Source: Bin55 sp964572845
GTDB lineage: Bacteria > Pseudomonadota > Gammaproteobacteria > Pseudomonadales > Azotimanducaceae
NCBI GenBank assembly: GCA_964572845.1
Contig: CAZNFX010000005.1
Span: forward strand, 1 to 64,000
Reading direction: 5' to 3'
DNA length: 64,000 nt
This document shows positions 24,137 to 31,672 of this stretch, in pieces (position 1 is the stretch's first letter; every line of letters starts with the position of its first letter). Below the pieces are notes generated by a model. It ran no database searches. It was not told the origin of the DNA and was given only the letters and a program-made list of their open reading frames with translations. The position numbers were made by a program, and so were the translations under genes.

Positions 24137-24985
24137 TCAGCCGACTTTCTTGTAGTGAAGTCTCCACAGTGCCAGCGCGAGGAATATCACAGTCAGATTC
24201 ACCGCGTACAGAGTTAGGATTCCAACTTCGTACCAGCCATATTCAAACGCACGATTTATGAATTGATTTCTCACGCTATAGACTCCAAAGCTGGGAAGTG
24301 CGTGGTACACGTTGTAGAAAACGCTGTCCACGAGTAAGACTTGGAAGTACAAGGCTAGATAGCTATAGAACGCAAGCAGAGCGGCAAAGTTGGAGTTCAT
24401 TAGCGTCGAGAGCACCACGGTCAGTGAACTCAATATGAGGAATTGACAGAATGCGAACCAAGGAACGGGCCATGCGGCGGGAAATGCAACTAGTTCGTGA
24501 GCCACTGTATATATTGCCAATGCACCTCCCATGAACACCGAGTAGCCAAACAACACAATGACCGCACCAAGGTACCTTCCAAACAGCAATTGCCATCGTG
24601 TTACGGGTTTAGCAAGTATTAGTCCAAAAGAACCTTTCGAAAACTCACTGGACATGGAGATTGCGCCGACTAGGACCGCCAATACAACCCCTCCAAATAC
24701 ACAGATTTCGCAGTAAATTCCAAGAGCCTGTCGGATCTGACTTTGGGCAGCACGGAGTTGAGCGTCCGCCAGCGAACGCATGCTAGTCTCGATGCCCGAA
24801 CCAGAAAGATCTGCCAGCAACGCTTGCTGAGACATTTGAGCGAAAACTACATAGAAAACCACCGCGACTATGAAGGCGATGATCATGAAGGCTAGCAGCC
24901 AGCGACGGTGCAGCATTGCCCTCAGGCTGTCTCCCGCGATCGCTAGGACATTAGTCACTGCTTGTGTCTCCCGAATCGAAGACAT
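24137..24985 (-). CDS. ABC-2 type transport permease
   Basis: A 282-aa inner-membrane protein with about six TM segments. It begins with a cytosolic stretch (MSSIRETQAVTNVLAIAGDS), then LLAFMIIAFIVAVVFYVVF, a long periplasmic loop, and later hydrophobic segments such as VAWPVPWFAFCQFLILSS-type helices. EFSKGSFGLILAKPVTRWQLL (two parts within about 113-135) matches the coupling loop of NosY-like ABC-2 permeases. Its start overlaps the ATPase gene by 35 bp, so the two are coupled. The substrate is unknown; the partner ATPase looks catalytically degenerate. Confidence 0.86.
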   Translation of the reverse strand: MSSIRETQAVTNVLAIAGDSLRAMLHRRWLLAFMIIAFIVAVVFYVVFAQMSQQALLADLSGSGIETSMRSLADAQLRAAQSQIRQALGIYCEICVFGGVVLAVLVGAISMSSEFSKGSFGLILAKPVTRWQLLFGRYLGAVIVLFGYSVFMGGALAIYTVAHELVAFPAAWPVPWFAFCQFLILSSLTVVLSTLMNSNFAALLAFYSYLALYFQVLLVDSVFYNVYHALPSFGVYSVRNQFINRAFEYGWYEVGILTLYAVNLTVIFLALALWRLHYKKVG

Positions 24986-25685
24986 CCAGAAAGAGCTTTT
25001 CGAGCGATTCGTCGCTCCGCTGGTTCCAGGTTTGAAGGTCCTCCAAGCGCTTCAGTTCGCCGTTCTGCAGAAACGCTACACGGTCGCACAGCAATCCCAA
25101 CCCCGATGTGACATTCGATGCTATGAATACGGTCTTGCCCAATTTCTTCATATTGAGCATCAAGCTATGGAACCTAGCTCGGCCATCAGAATCCATGTCG
25201 GTTAGGGGCTGGTCCAGAATCAATAGGTCGGGATCGCTCAACATGGCTTGCAGCAACCCCAAACGCTGTCTCTCATCTGCGGTGCACTTCGAAATCTTCC
25301 GAGCGGCGATGTCCTGCAGATCCAAGATCTCGAGCAATTCCTCGATTCGAGGGTTTAGATCTGGCGGCTTTAGACCTGCCAAACGACCGTAGAAACGCAT
25401 TGCACCCTGACTTGTGAAGTAGTTGGGAAAAGTGAACTTTTCTGGCAGATAACCGAGTCTCTGACGATGAGAGATTCCAGATGCTGGTTCCTCAAACAGC
25501 CATGCTCTTCCGCTGCTCGGTCGAATGAAGTTAAGCATCAGTCGAATGACGGTAGACTTCCCTGAGTCCTTGGGACCCACCAATCCAAAGATTTCGGACT
25601 CTCGGACGTCGAGATCCAATTCGTTAAGAGCAACCTTTCGGCGTCGGAATGTCTTGGTTAGCTTTTCAGTTCGGATGACGCTCAA
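24951..25685 (-). CDS. ABC transporter ATP-binding protein with degenerate catalytic motifs
   Basis: A 244-aa ABC ATPase, NosF/CcmA-like in layout. Walker A is intact (GPKDSGKS, 37-44) and the Q-loop region reads GYLPEKFTFP. The rest is altered: the signature LSGGxxQ is CTADERQ (134-140), the Walker B glutamate is Gln (LLILDQ, Gln159), and the switch histidine is Asn191 (IASNVTS). ATP binding is therefore plausible but normal hydrolysis is not, unless the protein pairs with another ATPase. The frame is intact and highly ordered, so this looks like selection for a non-hydrolysing role rather than decay. The gene follows the TlpA-like gene by 10 bp and overlaps the permease gene. Confidence 0.88.
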   Translation of the reverse strand: MSVIRTEKLTKTFRRRKVALNELDLDVRESEIFGLVGPKDSGKSTVIRLMLNFIRPSSGRAWLFEEPASGISHRQRLGYLPEKFTFPNYFTSQGAMRFYGRLAGLKPPDLNPRIEELLEILDLQDIAARKISKCTADERQRLGLLQAMLSDPDLLILDQPLTDMDSDGRARFHSLMLNMKKLGKTVFIASNVTSGLGLLCDRVAFLQNGELKRLEDLQTWNQRSDESLEKLFLDVFDSGDTSSD

Positions 25686-25695
25686 CAGTTTACGT

Positions 25696-26316
25696 CTAAG
25701 CTTCTGAGGTCGCAGTTGGGGCTTGCTCGAGTAACTTTTCGAGCAGTTTCCTTATCCTCTTCTTGCGCTGCTCGGCTCCTCTTTCTGACATTGGATAGCC
25801 CACTTCAATGTGTCGTGGTTTCCCTTCGTTGTCGACGACTATCAATTGAGGAATCCCGTCCACGCCATAGAGTTTCTTGATTTCCTTATCTGGGTCCAAT
25901 ACCACGCGAAAACTGTAGCCTTCACTCTCCATGAAATCCTGAACGGTATCAACGCGCTCACCGACGTTCACAGCCAAGATTTCCAAACCTTCTTCGCCCA
26001 GCTCTTCGTGCAGCTCCTGCAGTTCAGGAAATCCTGCAATGCACGGAACGCACCACGTTGCCCAGAAGTCGAGCATTACGGTCTCCCGACCGCGGAATTC
26101 GGAGAGTGTGACGGTCTCACCATCGAGTCCGATGGCCAAGAAGTCGGGCATGATCTCTCCGGTGTCGAAGAAGTTTGTCTTTGCAAGCGACCCTCCAGCT
26201 GCTAGCGCCACGGCAGGTTCCAGCTTCGCCTTGACCTCGTAGTGAATCCAGACTGTCGTGAGCGCGAAAAGCATGCCGGCACAAGCCAGGCCGATTCTCT
26301 TAATCTGTAATTTCAT
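25696..26316 (-). CDS. TlpA family periplasmic thiol-disulfide redoxin
   Basis: A 206-aa protein with an N-terminal hydrophobic segment (RIGLACAGMLFALTTVWIHY, about 6-25) acting as signal or anchor. A thioredoxin-like domain follows, with LDFWATWCVPCIAGFPE; the CVPC pair is the redox centre. The cis-Pro stretch VDGIPQLIVVDNEGK comes later. It is probably tethered to the periplasmic face and reduces or oxidises exported proteins. It is the first gene of an operon with the degenerate ABC ATPase and permease, so it may serve the same unknown envelope process (inference). Confidence 0.92.
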   Translation of the reverse strand: MKLQIKRIGLACAGMLFALTTVWIHYEVKAKLEPAVALAAGGSLAKTNFFDTGEIMPDFLAIGLDGETVTLSEFRGRETVMLDFWATWCVPCIAGFPELQELHEELGEEGLEILAVNVGERVDTVQDFMESEGYSFRVVLDPDKEIKKLYGVDGIPQLIVVDNEGKPRHIEVGYPMSERGAEQRKKRIRKLLEKLLEQAPTATSEA

Positions 26317-26590
26317 CTATGACTCCATCACTGTGCGCCAATTCCGTCGAGAACTACATCCTCGGCCGAGGAGTTGCTATTGGACTCCTGAGTTCAATGT
26401 ACTAGGCCTCACATTGAGTCACCCTCATTCTAATCCAGCTCTCAAGCACCAATCGACGGGAAAACTGGGAGTGCCGGTTGCTGTGGTGTCGCATCTATTC
26501 AGACATCAGGACGAAATTCTGAATGGTTTGCAATCCAGGTGAGCTGTATCAGGCGTGAAAGTCTTCGTGCACAGCTCCGCAAGTCCGCGC

Positions 26591-26619
26591 TTCACATCGT
26601 CTGTGCTTTGTGCTATAAA
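26591..26619 (+). promoter_or_regulatory. Candidate sigma-70 promoter for rpmB-rpmG-mutM
   Basis: ttcaca (26591-26596), a 17-bp spacer and tataaa (26614-26619), with tgc just before the -10, end 29 bases before the rpmB ATG. Both boxes match the consensus at most positions and the spacing is ideal. The rest of the 332-bp gap 26317-26648 shows no gene. Confidence 0.55.
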
Positions 26620-26648
26620 CTCGCACCTCAATCCGAGAGCCGAGCTGT

Positions 26649-26885
26649 ATGAGTCAGGTCTGTCAGGTAACAGGAAAGCGACCTCAATCAGGCAACAACG
26701 TTTCTCACGCAAACAATGCAACGAAACGAAAATTCCAACCGAATCTTCACTATCACCGTTTCTGGGTGCCGAGTGAAAATCGATTCGTGAAATTGCGTGT
26801 GTCGGCAGCGGGCATTCGCCGTATAGATAAGAAAGGGATTGAGGAAGTACTTGCCGAAATTCGAAAACGCGGAGGTAAAGTCTAG
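26649..26885 (+). CDS. rpmB: 50S ribosomal protein L28
   Basis: A 78-aa L28 beginning MSQVCQVTGKRPQSGNNVSH, with KRKFQPNLHYHRFWVPSENR and FVKLRVSAAGIRRIDKKGI; length and sequence are typical of gammaproteobacteria. It has no cysteine-pair zinc motif. Its stop TAG shares its last base with the GTG start of rpmG, so the two are coupled as in E. coli. Confidence 0.97.
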   Translation: MSQVCQVTGKRPQSGNNVSHANNATKRKFQPNLHYHRFWVPSENRFVKLRVSAAGIRRIDKKGIEEVLAEIRKRGGKV

Positions 26886-27040
26886 TGAGGGATAAGATTA
26901 AGCTTGTATCGAGTGCCGGTACCGGTCATTACTACACTACGGACAAGAACAAGAGAAATACTCCAAACAAGCTCGAATTCAAGAAGTACGATCCCGTAGT
27001 TCGCAAGCACGTTCTCTATACCGAAGCGAAAGTCAAGTAA
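26885..27040 (+). CDS. rpmG: 50S ribosomal protein L33
   Basis: A 51-aa L33, read from GTG 26885 overlapping the rpmB stop. The product has IKLVSSAGTGHYYTTDKNKR and NTPNKLEFKKYDPVVRKHVLY, the canonical L33 sequence without the cysteine zinc ribbon of the C+ form. It ends in TAA immediately before the mutM reading frame (TAAATT). The GTG start is forced, because an in-frame stop lies close upstream and no ATG occurs before the conserved residues. Confidence 0.96.
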   Translation: MRDKIKLVSSAGTGHYYTTDKNKRNTPNKLEFKKYDPVVRKHVLYTEAKVK

Positions 27041-27847
27041 ATTCCTGAACTTCCCGAAGTTGAGACAACCCGAAGAGGTGTAGCAAGTCTCTTAACGGGA
27101 AGGTCAGTCCGGAGCTTTTCGGTTCGAGAATCCCGGCTCCGTTGGCCAGTCTCGATTCCAGCTGAAATTGTTGGGCAACGTCTAGCACGCGTCTCACGCC
27201 GTGCCAAATACCTTCTTCTTGAGTTTGGTAGTGGTACGGTGATTGTTCACTTGGGGATGAGTGGGAAACTCACGGTTGTGCCTCGCTGCACCGTGCCACA
27301 GCCCCATGACCATGTGGATATTGAGTTCGAGGGCGATTCGATACTGCGTCTCAATGATCCGCGCCGTTTTGGAAGCGTAGTTTGGCAATCTGGAGGCTGC
27401 ACGCACAAGCTGCTATCCAACCTTGGACCTGAGCCGCTGTCGACGGACTTCGACGACGAGTACTTGTTCCACATAGCCAGAGCTCGCAAGACTGCCATCA
27501 AGACTCTCATCATGGACTCGAGTGTCGTTGTAGGAGTAGGGAACATTTACGCAAACGAAGCACTGTTCCGAGCCGGCATCCGACCACGTCGAACCAGCAG
27601 ACGAATTACACGGAAAGAATGCGCCAATTTGGTCGATGCAATTCGAACCACGCTTTGCGATGCGTTGAGAGCAGGCGGTACGACGATTCGAGACTATCAG
27701 GGCGTCGACGGGTCCAAAGGATATTTCAAGGTGAATCTCTTTGTCTATGGTCGAAGCGGATTACCTTGCCTGCAATGTGGGGCACCCATCAAGAGCGTGA
27801 ATCTCGGACAACGACAAACCGTGTACTGTGCGATTTGTCAGACTTGA
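27041..27847 (+). CDS. mutM: Formamidopyrimidine-DNA glycosylase, apparent AUU start
   Basis: A bifunctional glycosylase/AP lyase removing 8-oxoguanine and FapyG. The family N-terminus PELPEVETTRRGV is encoded directly after the rpmG TAA, preceded only by ATT (27041-27043); the codon before that is the rpmG stop in the same frame. The start must therefore be AUU, or else a base is wrong. Catalytic Pro2 and Glu3, Lys56 in RRAKYLL, the VHLGMSGKL block, and the C-terminal zinc finger (CLQC and CAIC with 16 residues between the pairs) are all present, total 268 aa. A later ATG at 27239 would remove the catalytic proline and is not credible. Translation probably depends on coupling to rpmG. Confidence 0.93.
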   Translation: MPELPEVETTRRGVASLLTGRSVRSFSVRESRLRWPVSIPAEIVGQRLARVSRRAKYLLLEFGSGTVIVHLGMSGKLTVVPRCTVPQPHDHVDIEFEGDSILRLNDPRRFGSVVWQSGGCTHKLLSNLGPEPLSTDFDDEYLFHIARARKTAIKTLIMDSSVVVGVGNIYANEALFRAGIRPRRTSRRITRKECANLVDAIRTTLCDALRAGGTTIRDYQGVDGSKGYFKVNLFVYGRSGLPCLQCGAPIKSVNLGQRQTVYCAICQT

Positions 27848-27851
27848 TGAA

Positions 27852-28340
27852 CTAGACCGTCGGTCCGTAAAGCTTTGCGAGATGGGACGCTACGGCAGGA
27901 TGAACAAAGGCAGTTACGTCTCCTCCGAGTGATGCGATTTCTCGCACGCGCGTTGACGACAGGAACGACCACTGGCTTGCTGTCGGCAGGAGAACATACT
28001 CTATTTCGGGGTCGATGTGGCGGTTCATTTCCAGCATTTGAAACTCGTAGTCATAGTCGGTCAGTGTTCTAAGTCCACGTAGGATGAACCTGGTGTTGTT
28101 GGACCGAACGAACTTCACCAAGAGTCCGTTAAATCCCTTTACAACAACTCGATCGCCGAACTCGCCTAAAGCCAATCGGCAGAGATCGATTCGCTCGGCT
28201 AGGTATTCATCGGGCTCTTTATCAATGGAGGTCCCTATTCCAACGATGACTTGGTCGAAGAGGTTTAGTGCGCGTTCGACTAAATTCGCGTGTCCATGTG
28301 TAATAGGATTGAAGCTTCCTGGATAGACGACTTTTGACAC
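27852..28340 (-). CDS. coaD: Phosphopantetheine adenylyltransferase
   Basis: A 162-aa enzyme transferring AMP to 4'-phosphopantetheine in CoA synthesis. VYPGSFNPITHGHANLVERA carries the HxGH-type nucleotidyltransferase motif (HGHAN), and FILRGLRTLTDYDYEFQM and SSTRVREIASLGGDV the substrate-binding residues. The start is GTG at 28340, seven bases beyond the rsmD stop on the same strand, so the genes form an rsmD-coaD operon, a common gammaproteobacterial order. It is convergent with mutM, 4 bp apart. Confidence 0.96.
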   Translation of the reverse strand: MSKVVYPGSFNPITHGHANLVERALNLFDQVIVGIGTSIDKEPDEYLAERIDLCRLALGEFGDRVVVKGFNGLLVKFVRSNNTRFILRGLRTLTDYDYEFQMLEMNRHIDPEIEYVLLPTASQWSFLSSTRVREIASLGGDVTAFVHPAVASHLAKLYGPTV

Positions 28341-28347
28341 GGGGAAG

Positions 28348-28944
28348 TTAGGTCAGCGACTCGTTGAGGCGTATGTTAGCAGGGCAGGATTCGGTGGAAG
28401 ATGGAATGAGAACCTCGAATTGAACCTCCCCGGAAGTGGAAGTTTTCCAGACTGTATAGTCCTGTCTCTCAATGGACTCTCGTCGATTGAATTCAACATA
28501 GACGATTCCATTGGCTGTTAGGCAGTCGCCCAAGATTTGCAGCACACGCCCATACATTCGAGATTGTCGAAAAGGGGGATCGATGAATGCAATGTCCCAC
28601 TCTCTTGGATTTTCCCTGAGCCAGCGAATACAGTTTGCGGAAACTACGGTTGCTTGGGTGGCGCTCAAGTCGAATTGCTGACAGGCCTGTCGCAGCGACG
28701 CTACGGCATGTCTATTTCTATCGATGAACGTAACATGTGACGCGCCGCGAGAGAGGGCTTCAAATCCCAACGAACCTGTTCCCGCAAAAAGGTCCACTGC
28801 ACGTGCACCATCAACATGGGATCCAATCCAGTTGAACAGTGTTTCTCGAACTGGATCTGGCGATGGTCGCAATTCCTTGATTGATGGTACCTTCAGTCGT
28901 CGGCCTTTCCATTGACCTCCAATAATTCGTAGTGAGTGTTTCAT
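28348..28944 (-). CDS. rsmD: 16S rRNA (guanine966-N2)-methyltransferase
   Basis: A SAM-dependent methyltransferase modifying G966 of 16S rRNA, 198 aa from ATG 28944. The start region LRIIGGQWKGRRLKVP, the SAM site VDLFAGTGSLGFEALSRGA and the catalytic tetrapeptide DPPF in DIAFIDPPFRQS are clear. The frame is open 38 codons further upstream, but those residues do not resemble the family and MKHSLRIIGG is the standard beginning, so I use the internal ATG. It is divergent from ftsY as in E. coli. Confidence 0.94.
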   Translation of the reverse strand: MKHSLRIIGGQWKGRRLKVPSIKELRPSPDPVRETLFNWIGSHVDGARAVDLFAGTGSLGFEALSRGASHVTFIDRNRHAVASLRQACQQFDLSATQATVVSANCIRWLRENPREWDIAFIDPPFRQSRMYGRVLQILGDCLTANGIVYVEFNRRESIERQDYTVWKTSTSGEVQFEVLIPSSTESCPANIRLNESLT

Positions 28945-29064
28945 TGAGATCGGTATTGCCAAGCAGGACTCCACGTGCAATTCCTGAGTCCTGCTCGATT
29001 CAAGAAGACATAATTGGCAGAATGCTACATTATCCGGTGATGCCCTCTCCTTGCCCAAACTGCA

Positions 29065-30003
29065 ATGACGTCAAGAGATTCTGTCGATAGAAGTGTCTGG
29101 AGCAAGTTCAACCAAGCTCTGGCAAAGACTCGAAACCGGCTTTCCGTAGGATTCAACAATCTACTCGCCGGGGAGGGGACTGTTGGCGCGACATTGCTGA
29201 GCGACTTGGAGGCATGTCTATTGTCCGCCGACGTTGGAACTAAGACTACGACGGAAGTTCTTGCCGAGTTGAAGAAGCGAGTGTCTCGAAGCCAACTTCG
29301 TGATCAGAAAGCTCTAGCAGGGGCGTTAGAAGAGCAGTTGCTGGCAATTGCGAGTTCCGTCAGCAAGCAGTTTCGTGTTTCCGACAATCGTCCCTTCGTA
29401 GTGCTTGTCGTGGGAGTGAATGGGGTAGGAAAGACAACCACAATTGGGAAACTGGCTCATCGGTTCAAATCGGCGGGATACTCGGTAATGCTGGCTGCAG
29501 GCGACACGTATCGAGCGGCCGCAATAGAGCAACTTCAATCCTGGGGTGAGAAGAACGAGACCCCGGTTATCGCTCAGCGGCAGGGATCGGACAGCGCTTC
29601 GGTAGTACATGACGCGATGCATGCCGCGCAAGCTAGAGGTACAGACATTCTCTTAGTCGACACTGCAGGCCGATTGCATTCCAAGTCCCATCTGATGGAA
29701 GAACTTGCCAAAGTGCGCAGAGTAATGAACCGACTGGATCCAAGTGCACCGCACGAAAGTCTTCTTGTATTAGATGCGACCGCAGGACAAAACACACTAA
29801 AGCAAATTGAGAAATTTGACGAGGCGGTTGGCCTCAGTGGATTAATCATTACAAAGCTCGATGGCACTGCGAAAGGAGGTGTAGTTCTAGCGCTTCCCTC
29901 CTTTACTGTGGTGCCGCTTTACTTCGTCGGATTGGGCGAAGGAATCGACGCGCTTCGCGACTATGACCCTGAAGCCTATGTGGCAGGACTCTTGAACTCG
30001 TGA
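29065..30003 (+). CDS. ftsY: Signal recognition particle receptor FtsY
   Basis: A 312-aa SRP-receptor GTPase that docks ribosome-SRP complexes at the inner membrane. It has the N domain (WSKFNQALAKTRNRL onward) and the complete G domain: VVGVNGVGKTTTIGKLAHR, DTYRAAAIEQLQ, DTAGRLHSK, TKLDGTAKGG, and the closing VGLGEGIDALRDYDPEAYV. The long acidic A domain of E. coli FtsY (about 190 residues) is absent, giving a short NG-type receptor. Its last codon overlaps the ftsE GTG (GTGA). Confidence 0.96.
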   Translation: MTSRDSVDRSVWSKFNQALAKTRNRLSVGFNNLLAGEGTVGATLLSDLEACLLSADVGTKTTTEVLAELKKRVSRSQLRDQKALAGALEEQLLAIASSVSKQFRVSDNRPFVVLVVGVNGVGKTTTIGKLAHRFKSAGYSVMLAAGDTYRAAAIEQLQSWGEKNETPVIAQRQGSDSASVVHDAMHAAQARGTDILLVDTAGRLHSKSHLMEELAKVRRVMNRLDPSAPHESLLVLDATAGQNTLKQIEKFDEAVGLSGLIITKLDGTAKGGVVLALPSFTVVPLYFVGLGEGIDALRDYDPEAYVAGLLNS

Positions 30004-30683
30004 GCACGGTCAAGCTAGCGCATGTCAGCAAGAAGTTTCCCAATGGGTTTGAACTCTTCAAGGACCTGAGTCTAACTTTCGACGACGAAGCAATAAATTT
30101 CGTAGTAGGTCGATCAGGTGTGGGAAAAACCACATTGCTCCAGATCATAGTTGGATTGCTGAGACCAACCGCTGGACGCGTGGTGGTAAACAATGTGGAC
30201 ATTGCTTCGTTCAATCATGCACAAATGTTGCGCTATCGGCAATATGTCGGGCTTGTAACTCAAAACTCCTCCTTGATACTTGATCGGACGGTCTACGAAA
30301 ATGTTGCCATGCCGCTCTGGATCGCGGGACTTCGTGAACAGGACATACGGCATCGTGTAGACGCTAGTTTGCGTATTGTTGGAATGAGCGACGCTAAACA
30401 CCATTCGCCCATTCGCCTCTCCAGTGGTGAGCGCCAGCGTGTCTCGATCGCACGCGCGATCGTACATCGTCCAAAACTCCTCGTCGCTGACGAACCCACA
30501 GGCAACTTTGACAGGGAACTCGCATTGGAAGTATTGGGGTTGTTTGATCTCTTCGCAGAACGCAACACCATCGTTGTAATCGCCACGCACGACCCTAATC
30601 TCGTCGCGAACGCCCGTCGAGTATTCGAACTCGAGAATGGGGAGATCACCAACTTGCAGTCCACGGCTTCAAACGGGTACTAG
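30000..30683 (+). CDS. ftsE: Cell division ATP-binding protein FtsE
   Basis: A 227-aa ABC ATPase of the FtsEX complex that activates septal peptidoglycan hydrolases through periplasmic partners. Walker A is GRSGVGKTTL, the signature is LSSGERQRVSIARAI and Walker B is LLVADEPTGNFD; the switch His lies in VIATHD. In contrast to the ABC ATPase at 24951, all catalytic residues are intact. The GTG start overlaps the ftsY stop. The sequence KLAHVSKKFPNGFELFKDLS matches FtsE N-termini. Confidence 0.95.
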   Translation: MSTVKLAHVSKKFPNGFELFKDLSLTFDDEAINFVVGRSGVGKTTLLQIIVGLLRPTAGRVVVNNVDIASFNHAQMLRYRQYVGLVTQNSSLILDRTVYENVAMPLWIAGLREQDIRHRVDASLRIVGMSDAKHHSPIRLSSGERQRVSIARAIVHRPKLLVADEPTGNFDRELALEVLGLFDLFAERNTIVVIATHDPNLVANARRVFELENGEITNLQSTASNGY

Positions 30684-30687
30684 GACA

Positions 30688-31659
30688 ATGGCGAGACCAG
30701 ACTCGTTCCCTTGGCAGGACGACGGCCGAGAAAGCCGCGGATCGCTTGCGCGAATACGGATTCGTAGCGTCAAGGAGAGTCTGGAGCATCTCTGCAAACA
30801 TCCGTTTGTAACCTTCTTCGTGTGGCTGCTGATGGGAATTGCCCTATCGCTCCCAGCGGGATTCTGGTTAGTACAACACAACATCCATGTCGTCATGGAT
30901 GAAATGGGCCAGGACACTGGCCTTGCTGTCTACTTCAATTGGGGAGTCGTCATGCATGACATCGACGCTACTGCTAGCTCCGTGGCCAGCGAAGCAAATG
31001 TAGCCGAGGTTGAAGTCATCTCGGCGGAGCAGGCGTTAGAGGAACTTCAAGCGGCTGCCGATTTTGACGAAGTGCTCGCAGCATTGGATTCCAATCCGCT
31101 TCCCGCGTTGCTACAAATTAGGATGAAGGCTGATACCAGTCGCGAGGCCATAGATGACTTAGCTGGTAGATTGGAACAGAACTCGCTTGTTAGTAGTGTT
31201 GTGGTAGACACCGAGTGGATGATGCAGCTGCGTCGCATGCAGCAAATCTCCGTTCGATTGCTTTGGATTCTGGGAGCACTATATGGTGTGGGGGTTGTGT
31301 TTGTATCGGTAGCGGGCGTTCGTTTTGCGATGGACTCGCGTTTTGAGGAATTGCGAGTCAATCTGTTGCTCGGCGCTTCAAACCGCTTTCTTAGACGATC
31401 GTTCAACTACTGTGGATTGCTCTACGGGTTTGGTGGAGGAGTTGTCGGCACAGCGATTGTGGTGTTGTCTCTGTACGCCATCAAGCAACCATTGCAGAAA
31501 CTAGCGGGCCAGTATGGCGGCAACGTGGAGTTTCTGGCTATGGACTACTTGTTTGCCGGGCTGCTGATTTTGGTCGGAAGCGGGCTGGGTCTTCTCGGTG
31601 CGCTTCAGGTCACACTCGTTCAAATGCGCAAAGACAAGTATCTGTCTCGAGTAGGCTGA
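30688..31659 (+). CDS. ftsX: Cell division permease-like protein FtsX
   Basis: A 323-aa membrane partner of FtsE. It has a cytosolic N-terminus, TM1 (FVTFFVWLLMGIALSLPAGF), a periplasmic domain of about 110 residues with VISAEQALEELQ and NPLPALLQIRM, then three TM segments near the C-terminus with the FtsX core (LLLGASNRFLRRSFNYCGLLYG). The frame extends 17 codons upstream into ftsE, but ATG 30688, four bases after the ftsE stop, gives a normal N-terminus. In relatives rpoH commonly follows; here the next gene is a convergent lipoprotein protease. Confidence 0.93.
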   Translation: MARPDSFPWQDDGRESRGSLARIRIRSVKESLEHLCKHPFVTFFVWLLMGIALSLPAGFWLVQHNIHVVMDEMGQDTGLAVYFNWGVVMHDIDATASSVASEANVAEVEVISAEQALEELQAAADFDEVLAALDSNPLPALLQIRMKADTSREAIDDLAGRLEQNSLVSSVVVDTEWMMQLRRMQQISVRLLWILGALYGVGVVFVSVAGVRFAMDSRFEELRVNLLLGASNRFLRRSFNYCGLLYGFGGGVVGTAIVVLSLYAIKQPLQKLAGQYGGNVEFLAMDYLFAGLLILVGSGLGLLGALQVTLVQMRKDKYLSRVG

Positions 31660-31672
31660 ACTCACTTCCGAT

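Noticed and set aside
27239..27847. mutM starting at the ATG at 27239 (202 aa)
   Set aside because: This would drop the catalytic N-terminal proline and about 66 conserved residues that are encoded in frame upstream.
28945..29058. 38-residue N-terminal extension of RsmD
   Set aside because: The residues are Cys-rich and not family-like; MKHSLRIIGG is the normal start.
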